From Gaiellasilicea sp037720595 (GTDB taxonomy: Bacteria > Actinomycetota > Thermoleophilia > Gaiellales > Gaiellaceae): a stretch of DNA of 64,000 bases. How positions within the stretch are numbered: the first letter of the stretch is position 1; every line of letters begins with the position of its first letter. This document shows positions 33,902 through 42,400 of this stretch, in pieces. The notes beneath the pieces were generated by a model. It had not been told where the DNA came from and did not search any database. It saw only the letters and a list, made by a program, of their open reading frames with translations. Position numbers and translations under genes: made by a program. The stretch lies in the NCBI GenBank assembly GCA_037720595.1, contig JBBJLW010000003.1, positions 124,001 to 188,000 on the forward strand. Reading direction: 5' to 3'.

Positions 33902-34543
33902 TTAGCCCGGAGCGTCGAGGTCGACGGTCACATGGGTGATCGGGACGTCGAAGCGGTCTCTAGCCTGGCTGACGATGTCGCGCTCGAGCCAGTTGGAGCG
34001 GCCCTCGGGATGGGTCGAGATCACGATCTCGTCGGCGCCGAACGTCCGCAGCGCGTCCTCGATCGCCTGCAGGGGATCGCCGTCGCCGACCTCGCCGCGC
34101 GCCTCGATCCCTTCCCGCGCGAGCTGGGCAAGGCTGGCGTCGAGGCGGCCCTGCGCGGCCGCTCGGGCGCCGTCCTCGTCGGAGGCCCAGTGGCGCAAGG
34201 GCGAGTTCAGCGCGGGCGTCACGACGAGCACCTGCTCTCGCACGCCCTCCGCCTTGCGACGCAGCACCTCGAGCAACTCGCGACCGCCGACCGTCTCGTT
34301 CGCGACGACGAGGATCCGTCGCTCGTCGACGCCGCCTCGATGCGGGACGCTCGTCCGCGCACGTGGCTCGGCGACCCCCGAACGCGTCCAGCGCCATGCG
34401 GCCGCCCCGGTGAGGAGCACGAAGACCGCGACGCCGACCCAGCGGTTGATCGCGGCTGCGGCAACGATCAGCGCGAAGTAGCCGACCGTGAGCAGGACGA
34501 ATCGGAACGCCTCTGCCTCGCTGCGGAGAGGATTCCGGGCCAC
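33902..34543 (-). CDS. Membrane-anchored universal stress (UspA-like) protein
   Basis: 213 residues. Two N-terminal membrane helices (about 14-33 and 35-52), then one Usp-type domain opening R-R-I-L-V-V-A-N-E-T-V-G-G-R-E-L and containing A-D-E-I-V-I-S-T-H-P-E-G-R-S-N-W-L-E-R-D. The domain is paralogous to the tandem protein two genes upstream. Membrane tethering of a Usp domain within an oxidase operon is unusual. It follows ctaE after seven bases. Confidence 0.75.
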   Translation of the reverse strand: MARNPLRSEAEAFRFVLLTVGYFALIVAAAAINRWVGVAVFVLLTGAAAWRWTRSGVAEPRARTSVPHRGGVDERRILVVANETVGGRELLEVLRRKAEGVREQVLVVTPALNSPLRHWASDEDGARAAAQGRLDASLAQLAREGIEARGEVGDGDPLQAIEDALRTFGADEIVISTHPEGRSNWLERDIVSQARDRFDVPITHVTVDLDAPG

Positions 34544-34550
34544 GAGCGGC

Positions 34551-35165
34551 TCAGATCAGGTAGATCGTCGCGTACACGACGATCCACATGACGTCGACGA
34601 AGTGCCAGTAGATTCCGGGAATCTCGACGCCGTGGTGATGCTCAGGCGTGTAATGGCCGCGGAAGGCCCGCACGGTCGCGACCGCGAGCAGCGTCAGCCC
34701 CACGAAGACGTGTGCTCCGTGGAGGCCGGTCAGCCCGAAGAAGATCGTCCCGAACGCGCCGTCGCCCGGGTTGAACCCGATCCGGGCGTACTCCAGCATC
34801 TGCGTGATGAGGAAGGCGAGCCCCATCAGGAGCGTCAGGACCAGCCCCGCCTGCAGCCCGGCGCGATTGCCGCGCTTCACGGACTGGAGCGCCCAGTGCA
34901 TGGTGAAGCTCGACGTGACCAGGATCGCCGTATTGACCCCCGCGACGAAGACGGGGAGGTGGAACGGCTCGAGCGGCCACGACTGCGCCTCGGGGTTGAC
35001 GACGCGGACGAAGAAGTAGGCGGTGAAGAAGGCGCCGAAGAGCATCGCTTCCGAGGCGATGAAAAGGAACATTCCCAGAACACTGGCGCTGACTCGCGAG
35101 CTCTGATTCGCGATCGGCGGCCCGTGGTGTCCACCTGCGGAATGCGGTTCCACGTGAGCGCTCAC
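34551..35165 (-). CDS. ctaE: Cytochrome c oxidase subunit III
   Basis: 204 residues, five predicted helices, normal for bacterial caa3-type subunit III. Elements: S-E-A-M-L-F-G-A-F-F, H-W-A-L-Q-S, F-F-G-L-T-G-L-H-G-A-H-V, and the C-terminal P-G-I-Y-W-H-F-V-D-V-M-W-I-V. GTG 35165 overlaps the stop of the usp gene (GTGA). Confidence 0.94.
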   Translation of the reverse strand: MSAHVEPHSAGGHHGPPIANQSSRVSASVLGMFLFIASEAMLFGAFFTAYFFVRVVNPEAQSWPLEPFHLPVFVAGVNTAILVTSSFTMHWALQSVKRGNRAGLQAGLVLTLLMGLAFLITQMLEYARIGFNPGDGAFGTIFFGLTGLHGAHVFVGLTLLAVATVRAFRGHYTPEHHHGVEIPGIYWHFVDVMWIVVYATIYLI

Positions 35166-36004
35166 GCGGTCACCTGCTCCGGCTGGACGACAACGTGCTC
35201 GACGGGAACGTTCGCCTCGTTCCGCAGCCGCCCGATCAGGTCGCGGCGCAGCCACGAGGAGCCGCGCTGCTCGGGGAAGGTCGAGACGAGAATCGAGTCG
35301 ACGCGCTCGTCGCGCACCGCGTGAATCGCCGCCGTGAACGGATCGGGGTGGGCGACCTGGCCGTGCGCCTCGATTCCCTCCGCGCGGAGGCGGGCGAGCG
35401 CCTGGAGGAGCCGGCGTTCGGCTTCGGGATGCTCGCCGCGGTTCGGGTCGCTCTGCGGACAGAGGATCAGGAAGCTCGCTCGCTCGCTCTCACGCGCTTT
35501 CTCGCGGATCCTGTCGAGCAGCGGCTCGCCGAGTACCGTCTCGTTCGCGAGTACGAGCACGTTTTCCGCCCCCGTGCGTGCGGCGACCTCGGAGGTCACG
35601 TGCTCAACCGGCCGCTCGGCGGCGAGCTTGCGGATCTCCTCGAGCAGGTTCCTGCGGCGCCACCCGGACTTCGACTCCGGATGCGTCGACACGATCAGCT
35701 CATCGGGGTCGTCGAGCGCGATGGCGTCGCGGACAGCCGTTAGCGGATCGCAGTCGACGACGTCCCCGAGCGCCGGGATTCCCGCCTCGCGGAGCTTCGC
35801 CAGCGTCCGCTCGAGCCTCCGCCCCGCCGACGCGCGACGTGAGTTCTCGTAGACGACGTACCCCTCGCGGGGCGCGTTGACCGGTGCGATCACGCTGACG
35901 AGGACATTGGCGTCGTCGGCGCGCTTGCGGATTGCGTCGATCAACTCGTCCCCGGTCAGGGTCTCGTTCGCGACCACGAGGATGCGACGCGGTTCGTCGC
36001 TCAA
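35162..36004 (-). CDS. Tandem universal-stress-type domain protein in the cta operon
   Basis: 280 residues made of two Usp-like repeats: first opens R-R-I-L-V-V-A-N-E-T-L-T-G-D-E-L (about 6-21), second opens N-V-L-V-L-A-N-E-T-V-L-G (about 146-157). Each ends with an I-V-S-T-H-P-E-S / L-V-S-T-F-P-E-Q strand followed by W-x-R-R/D. No signal or membrane part. TTG start is in a TTGA overlap with the ctaD stop and the stop overlaps ctaE, so it is translationally locked between oxidase subunits. Role unknown. Confidence 0.78.
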   Translation of the reverse strand: MSDEPRRILVVANETLTGDELIDAIRKRADDANVLVSVIAPVNAPREGYVVYENSRRASAGRRLERTLAKLREAGIPALGDVVDCDPLTAVRDAIALDDPDELIVSTHPESKSGWRRRNLLEEIRKLAAERPVEHVTSEVAARTGAENVLVLANETVLGEPLLDRIREKARESERASFLILCPQSDPNRGEHPEAERRLLQALARLRAEGIEAHGQVAHPDPFTAAIHAVRDERVDSILVSTFPEQRGSSWLRRDLIGRLRNEANVPVEHVVVQPEQVTA

Positions 36005-37944
36005 TGCCTCGCCTCCTCGTGCACCTCTGCGTGTCCGCCGCCGAGAACCGCGTGACGCGCGCCCGGCACTCCGTACTCGTACGGTCCGGCGACGACCTGC
36101 GGGATCTCGTCGAAGTTGAAGACCGGCGGTGGCGAGCTGACCTGCCACTCCAGCGTCATCGCGCGCCAGGGGTTCCCCGGCGCGATCGGGCCGCGATGCC
36201 AGCTCTGGATCACGTTGTAGAAGAAGATGATCGTGGAGGCGCCGAGCAAGAATGAGAACAGCGAGACGACCATGTTCCAGTCCCCGAACTGCGCCGAGTA
36301 GTCCGACACCCGCCGCGGCATCCCTTGCAGCCCGACCCAGTGCATCGGGAAGAAGGTGCCGTTGAAGCCGATGAAGGTGAGCCAGAAGTGGAGCTTGCCG
36401 AGCTTCTCCGAGTACATCCGACCGGTCATCTTCGGGAACCAGTAGTAGACGCCCGCGAAGATCGTGAAGACCGAGCCGCCGAAGAGCACGTAGTGGATGT
36501 GCGCGACGATGAAGTAGGTGTCCGAGGCGGCGATGTCGATCGGCACCGACGCGAGGAAGATCCCGGAGAGGCCGCCGAGCACGAACATCGAGAGGAAGCC
36601 GAGCGCGAACAGCATCGGCGTGCGCAGGTGGATCCTGCCCTCCCACATCGTCGCGAGCCAGGAGAAGATCTTGATCCCGGTCGGAACCGCGATGATCATC
36701 GAGGTGACCATCATCGGCACGCGCAGCCACGGCGCCAGCCCGGCCACGAACATGTGGTGCGCCCAGACGGAGAAGCCGAGCACGAGAATCCCCATCAGCG
36801 AGAGCGCCATCAGCCGGTAGCCGAAGATCGGCTTCCGCGAGAAGACCGCGATCACCTCGGAGATGATCCCGAAGCCGGGCAGCATCATGATGTAGACGGC
36901 CGGGTGCGAGTAGAACCAGAAGATGTGCTGGTAGCCGAGCGCGTAGCCCCCCTCGTCGACCCGGAAGAAGTTCGTGTGCATGATCCGGTCGAACATCACG
37001 AAGAACTGTGAGCCGGCGATGAACGGCGTCGCGATCACGACGAGCAGCGAGGTCGTGAAGTTCGCCCAGACGAGGAGCGGCATCCGCCAGAACGTCATTC
37101 CCGGCGCCCGCATCGTGATGATCGTGACGAGGAAGTTGAGCGCGGTCATGATCGAGCTCGCGCCGGCCCACTGGACGCCCATGTTGAAGAAGACCTGCCC
37201 GAGCGGCTGGTCGGACGCGAGCGGCGCATAGCTCGTCCAGCCGGTCGCGAAGGCGCCGCCGGGGACGAGGAAGGCGGCGAGGAACATGATCCCCGCGATC
37301 GGGAGCAGCCAGAACGAGAGCGCGTTCAGGCGCGGGAAGGCCATGTCCGGGGCTCCGAGCATCAGCGGCACGGCAAAGTTCGCGAGGCCCGCGAAGGCGG
37401 GGATGATGAAGAGGAAGATCATCAGCGCCGCGTGCTCGGAGATGAGTCCGTTGAAGGTCTGCGTGTCGACGAACTGGAGGTCAGGCTTCGCCAGTTCGGC
37501 GCGGAAGATCATCGCCATCAGGCCCCCGATGACGAAGAAGAAGAACGTCGTCACGAGGTACTGGACGCCGATCACCTTGTGGTCTGTGTTGACCCGGAAG
37601 TAGTCCTTCCAGCTCGTGGCGCCGTGGCTCGAGTGATCCTCGGGCCGCGTGGGGCGGCCGGAGATGTAGTAGGCCCAGTAGTCGAACGCGCCGATCCCCG
37701 TGAGGAACCCGAGCGGCGCCAGAGTCAGGAACGCGACCACGGTGACGATCGTCCAGTCGACTACCGGGTCGTAGTGCGCGAGCCAGCGGAAGAAGGCAAC
37801 GAGGCCGAAGCCGATCGCCCAGAAGAGGAGGGTCGTCCAGGCCGCGCGCAGGTAGCCGGGAGCGCGCAGGCGCGCGAGACCCTGCGGCGGCGGCGAGGCC
37901 GGCGCGTGGTGCGGGTCGTGGGTGCTGTGGACGATCTCGGTCAA
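36001..37944 (-). CDS. ctaD: Cytochrome c oxidase subunit I (A2-type heme-copper oxidase)
   Basis: 647 residues with an N-terminal two-helix extension. Heme a His171 in S-E-H-A-A-L-M-I-F and His484 side in A-H-I-H-Y-V-L-F-G-G (482, 484), CuB ligands His347 in Y-S-H-P-A-V-Y, with Tyr351, and His396/397 in W-A-H-H-M-F. The Y-S-H-P motif replaces the glutamate of G-H-P-E-V, the mark of A2-type oxidases as in Thermus and Rhodothermus caa3. Reduces O2 while pumping protons. ctaC is 13 bases upstream. Confidence 0.96.
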   Translation of the reverse strand: MTEIVHSTHDPHHAPASPPPQGLARLRAPGYLRAAWTTLLFWAIGFGLVAFFRWLAHYDPVVDWTIVTVVAFLTLAPLGFLTGIGAFDYWAYYISGRPTRPEDHSSHGATSWKDYFRVNTDHKVIGVQYLVTTFFFFVIGGLMAMIFRAELAKPDLQFVDTQTFNGLISEHAALMIFLFIIPAFAGLANFAVPLMLGAPDMAFPRLNALSFWLLPIAGIMFLAAFLVPGGAFATGWTSYAPLASDQPLGQVFFNMGVQWAGASSIMTALNFLVTIITMRAPGMTFWRMPLLVWANFTTSLLVVIATPFIAGSQFFVMFDRIMHTNFFRVDEGGYALGYQHIFWFYSHPAVYIMMLPGFGIISEVIAVFSRKPIFGYRLMALSLMGILVLGFSVWAHHMFVAGLAPWLRVPMMVTSMIIAVPTGIKIFSWLATMWEGRIHLRTPMLFALGFLSMFVLGGLSGIFLASVPIDIAASDTYFIVAHIHYVLFGGSVFTIFAGVYYWFPKMTGRMYSEKLGKLHFWLTFIGFNGTFFPMHWVGLQGMPRRVSDYSAQFGDWNMVVSLFSFLLGASTIIFFYNVIQSWHRGPIAPGNPWRAMTLEWQVSSPPPVFNFDEIPQVVAGPYEYGVPGARHAVLGGGHAEVHEEARH

Positions 37945-37957
37945 GCGCTTCTCATCT

Positions 37958-38950
37958 CTACGGGCCTCCCTGGCCGTCGCTCAGATACTGCACGAGCGCG
38001 TCGAGCTGCTCGTCGGTCAGGGACTTGTCGTAGGTGTTCGGCATCACGCCGCCCTGGTATCCCTGGGCGAGCACGGCGTTCGGGTCGACGATCGACTCCC
38101 GAATGAACGCCTCGTCGCCCTCGATCTCGTCCAGCGAGGGGCCGACGGCCGCGTCGGTGCCTGCGGGCGCGAACGCGTGGCAGCCGCCGCAACCGGCCGA
38201 GGCGAACACGGCCTCGCCGTCGTCGCCGGCCGGGGCGCCGTCGCCGCTCGCCTCGCGCTTCAGGAATGCCTCGTAGTCGGCGCGATTCACGACCTGCACC
38301 TGAGCCCGCATCGTCGCGTGGCCGAGCCCGCACAGCTCGGTACAGACAACCGAGTAGCTGCCGATCCGGGTCGGTGTAATCGTGAGCGTGGTCTCGATTC
38401 CCGGGACGGCATCGGACTTCTGCCCGAACTCGGGCACCCAGAACGAGTGGATCACGTCGCGAGAGTGGAGCGTCAGCCTCACGCCCTGGTTCACCGGGAG
38501 CACGAGGCTGCCCGAGGTGACCTTGTCCGCTCCGGGGTACTCGAACTTCCAGGCGAACTGCTGCGCCGTGACGGCGATCCGCAACGGATTCTCACCCACG
38601 TCGTCGTTCTGCGCCAGCACGACCGCGCTGACGACCGAGATCGCCGTGACGAGCACCGCCGGCATCGCAGTCCACACGATCTCGAGGCCCGTGTGGCCGT
38701 GGATCGGAGGCCCGTCGCGCTCGTCGTCGTCAGCCGCGCGGAACTTGAGCACGGAGTAGGCGATCGCGGCGGCGACGATCGCGAAGATCCCGATGCAGAT
38801 CACCGTCGTGAACCAGAACGTGAACTCGATCCGGTCCATCTCCTCCGAGGCGGAGGTGGGCAGCCAGGGGACGAGGACGGCGACGAGGGACGCGAGCGTC
38901 CCCGCTATGACGCCGTAGATCGTGATGCGGACGATCGAGCCCCTGCGCAC
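37958..38950 (-). CDS. ctaC: Cytochrome c oxidase subunit II with fused cytochrome c domain (caa3 type)
   Basis: 330 residues, GTG start. Two membrane helices (about 10-30 and 45-70, with a third hydrophobic run near 95-113), then a cupredoxin domain with the CuA ligands His168, Cys203, Glu205, Cys207, His211 and Met214. A C-terminal cytochrome c domain has C-G-G-C-H (254-258) and a likely Met ligand near 307. Accepts electrons from an external cytochrome; first gene of ctaC-ctaD-usp-ctaE-usp. Confidence 0.95.
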   Translation of the reverse strand: MRRGSIVRITIYGVIAGTLASLVAVLVPWLPTSASEEMDRIEFTFWFTTVICIGIFAIVAAAIAYSVLKFRAADDDERDGPPIHGHTGLEIVWTAMPAVLVTAISVVSAVVLAQNDDVGENPLRIAVTAQQFAWKFEYPGADKVTSGSLVLPVNQGVRLTLHSRDVIHSFWVPEFGQKSDAVPGIETTLTITPTRIGSYSVVCTELCGLGHATMRAQVQVVNRADYEAFLKREASGDGAPAGDDGEAVFASAGCGGCHAFAPAGTDAAVGPSLDEIEGDEAFIRESIVDPNAVLAQGYQGGVMPNTYDKSLTDEQLDALVQYLSDGQGGP

Positions 38951-39064
38951 CGCGGCGAGCCTACACGACCCCCGTATCCAGAGCGGTCTTCCATCCGTTC
39001 GTAAGACGTCCCTGCACAACGGACACAACTCGCACGGCACCCGCGCATACCAAGGAGGACGAAA

Positions 39065-39286
39065 ATGGGTCTTGGAGTGAGCATCTTTCTGATAGCGGTC
39101 GGCGCGATCTTGACGTGGGCAGTGAACGCCACTGTCTCGGGTCTCGAGATCCAGACGATCGGGGTGATCCTGTTGATCGTCGGGATCGTCGGACTCGTCC
39201 TCTCGATGATCTTCTGGTCGTCGTGGGGCGGTTTCCAGGGTGGCTCTCGGCGTCGCACGACCTACGTGGACGACGGCCCCGTCTGA
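39065..39286 (+). CDS. DUF6458-type small membrane protein
   Basis: 73 residues with two hydrophobic helices (about 3-21 and 30-50), a G-G-F-Q-G-G hinge and a charged tail. Resembles the small actinobacterial DUF6458 proteins (G-L-G-V-S-I-F-L-I-A-V-G-A-I-L opening). AAGGAGG at 39052-39058 is a good ribosome site. Function unknown. Divergent from ctaC. Confidence 0.82.
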   Translation: MGLGVSIFLIAVGAILTWAVNATVSGLEIQTIGVILLIVGIVGLVLSMIFWSSWGGFQGGSRRRTTYVDDGPV

Positions 39287-39309
39287 GCAAGCCGCGCTTT
39301 CGCATCACG

Positions 39310-39340
39310 AAGAGGCGGCCCTGCGGCCGCCTCTTCTCTT
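39310..39340 (+). terminator. Rho-independent terminator-like hairpin
   Basis: Perfect 11-bp stem (39310-39320 with 39325-39335), CTGC loop, followed by CTCTTT. Ends the small membrane protein transcript. Confidence 0.7.
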
Positions 39341-39349
39341 TCCAGGATG

Positions 39350-39374
39350 GCGCCATCGCCATGGGCGATGGCGC
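39350..39374. repeat. Second perfect inverted repeat
   Basis: GCGCCATCGCC and its complement separated by ATG, directly after the terminator. Role unclear; possibly part of a bidirectional termination region before the convergent giant gene. Confidence 0.6.
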
Positions 39375-39458
39375 TGTTGTTCGTGCACGTAGTGCATCGA
39401 CTCCTTCGAGGTCGCAGCCGCATCCGGATGCTGCTTTGGGGCTGAGGTTGCTCAGGCG

Positions 39459-42400
39459 CTAGAGACCGAGCGCGTCGAGTTCCGCTGCTACGGCTGCGAG
39501 CGAGGACTTGTTCCCCTTGCGTTCGTAGCGATTGGCCGCGCTGCGTAGTGCGGCTGCGGCGGCCTTCGGCTCACCGCGCACGCGCAGCACGTCCCCCAGA
39601 GCCCGCAGCGCATCCCCCTGGAGGTTCAGATGGTCTGTGGTCTCGGCGAGCGTCACGGCCTCGTCGGCCAGCGCGACGGCTGCGGCCCACTGGCCGCTGC
39701 GGGCGAGCACCTTGGCCCGCGTCGCCCGCCAGGCCGCGTTGGAGGCGACATCGTCGTCAGACGAGGCGCCCTCGCTCACCTGCGTGGCCCGGAGCGCCTC
39801 TTCGAGACGGTTCTGGAGCAGGAGCGCCTCCGCGAGGAAGGCGACGAGGGACGAGAGGATCCCCGTCTCTCCCATCGCCTCGAGCTGCTCGCAGCCGCTG
39901 CGCAGCTCGCGCTCGGCAGCATGGGGGTCGCCGAGCAGCAGCTCCACCAATCCGGACAAGAGTCGATGGGCGGCGAGACCGGAGGTGTGGCCAAGCTCCT
40001 CGAAGATCGCGCGGCCGCGTGCGTACAGAGCGCGCGCTTCATCGGAGCGGCCCTCCATTGCCATGAAGCCGGCCAGGTAGCAGAGCACGTTCGCCTCGAC
40101 GATGCGGTGCCCCTGCGCCCGCGCCTGGATCTCCTCGACCCGGCGCAGACCTTCGGCGACCGGGGTGGGTCCCCAGAAGATGGCATTGGCGAGGTAGGTG
40201 AAGATCTGGGTCACCTGGCCCTGCTCGCCCGCGAGCTCGGCATGAGGCAGCGCACGCTCGAGTGCCTCCGTCGCGTTGTCCCACCGGCAGTGGGTCAGAT
40301 GCACCTCCGCCAGGGCGTGCCACGACCTCGCGAAGCCGAGCTGGTCGCTCGTACGCTCGAAGACCTCGAAGGCATGTATGGCCACCTCCTCCAGCTCGTC
40401 GGTCGGGCACTCCGGATCGGTGTCCGTCTGAAGTACCAGCCGGTGCAGCTCGGCATGCATCCGGACTCGGTCGTCACCCTGCGCCTCGGCGCCGGCCACG
40501 ATCTCGTCGAGCAGCACCCGAGCCCGCGCCAGCTCCCCGGTGCCTCGTAGCGCCTCGAAGAGCCTCAGCATCAACTCGAGCCGCTCCGGCTCCGCCGCTC
40601 CTAGCAGCGACACAGCCCGCCGGAGAAGGTTCGCGGCCGCCGCGACGTCCCCGCGCACCAGCGCGCGGCGGCCCGCGGCGCCGAGTCGCGCGCCAGCGTT
40701 CGCGGCGAGCTCACTGGAGGCGTCACCCCCCAGTCCGAGCTGCATCCGGAGCCGGTACGCCTGCTCGAGGTGATAGCCGACGATCTCGTCGTACTCACCC
40801 GGCCGCTCGGCGGTCTTGGGCTCGAGCCAGCCGACGAAGCGCTCGTGGAGGCCGAAGCGCGCCCGCTTGGGCAGCGACTCGTAGGCCACGTCCCGAATCA
40901 GCAGGTGACGGAAGCGGAATGCATGCTCGCCGGCGAGCTGAGGGCGGTCGTGGCGGATCAGCTCCTTCCGGGCGAGCGTGCCGAGCACCCGGGTCGTCGG
41001 AGCGAGTGGCTGGGCGGTCATCTCTGCGACGGCTCCCAGGTGGAAGACCTTGCCCTCGACCGACGCGCACTCCGCTGCGCTGCGCTCCTCGCTCGCCAAG
41101 CGGTCGAGACGTGCGGCGAGGAGGGCCTGGATCGACGGCGGGATCGCAACCTGCGTCAGGTCGCCGGTCACCCGCCAGCCTCCGTCGCCGTGACTGAGCA
41201 GGCCGTCGTCGATCAGCATGGCGATCATCTCCTCGACGAAGAGCGGGTTTCCCTCAGCCGCCTCGGCGATCCGCTCGCGTAAACGACGTGCGAAAGGCGC
41301 ACCTCCGAGAAGGTTGGCCACGAGCTCCTCGCACTCGCCGCCGCTCAGGGGCTCCAGCAGCACGGAGGTGGCGTTGAGCTTCCCGCCCGCCCACCCGGGG
41401 CGCTTCTCGAGCAGCTCCGGGCGCGCCATGCACAGCAGGAGGATCGGCACCTCACGCGACCAGTCGGCCACGTGCTCGATCAGGTCGAGGAACGCCGGCT
41501 CCCCCCAGTGGATGTCGTCGAAGACGACGACGAGCGGACGTCGCCGGGCCAGAGCCTCGAGGAGCTCCCGCACCGCCCAGAAGGTCTCCTCCTCCGTGCT
41601 GGCCGATATGTCGGCGAGGCCGATCGTCTCGGCTATCCGCCCGGCGATCAGGCCCGTGTCATCGCCGTCGCCGAGGACGGCGGCGATCTTCGCCACCGCG
41701 ACTTCGGTCGCGTCGTCCTCCTCGATCTCCGCTGCCGCTCGCACTACCTCCTTGACGGGCCAGTACGTGATGCCACCGCCGTAGGAAAGGCAGCTACCGC
41801 GCACGACCGTCGCCGAGTCACCCACGCCGGCGAGGAAGTCGGCGACGAGGCGAGACTTCCCGACGCCCGCGGTGCCGAGCATGGTGAAGAGCTGGCAGAC
41901 GCTGTCGCTCGTCGCGCGCTCGAACGCGTCCTCGAGCAGTCGACGCTCGCGCTTCCGCCCGACGATCGGAGAGTCCAGTCCGTGCCCCGCGGAGGCGGCG
42001 AACCCCAGCAGTCGGAAGCCGCGGGGCTCTCCGGGCTCGACGGAGACCGCGTCCTTCACGAGGCGGTAGGTGCCCTCGGAGATGATGATCTCGCCTGCCT
42101 GCGCGAAGGTTTCGAGCCCAGCGAAGACGTCCGCGGCGTCACCGAGGTCGGGCGGCTGCTCCCGATCGTCGTTTGCGACCACCTCCCCGGTACCGCCCGG
42201 GATGCGCACGCCGACCGCCACGCCGGTCTCGTGCTCGATCGAGCGCCCGAGCACGGCGAGCGCCTCGCGCGCGTCCACCGCCGCCCGCAAGGCGCGCAGA
42301 GCGTCGTCCTCGTGCAGTCGAGGGATGCCGAAGACGGCGAGCACGCTACTACCCCGCGGCTGCTCTGCGCTGCCACCATGCCGTTCGACCGCCGCCACGA

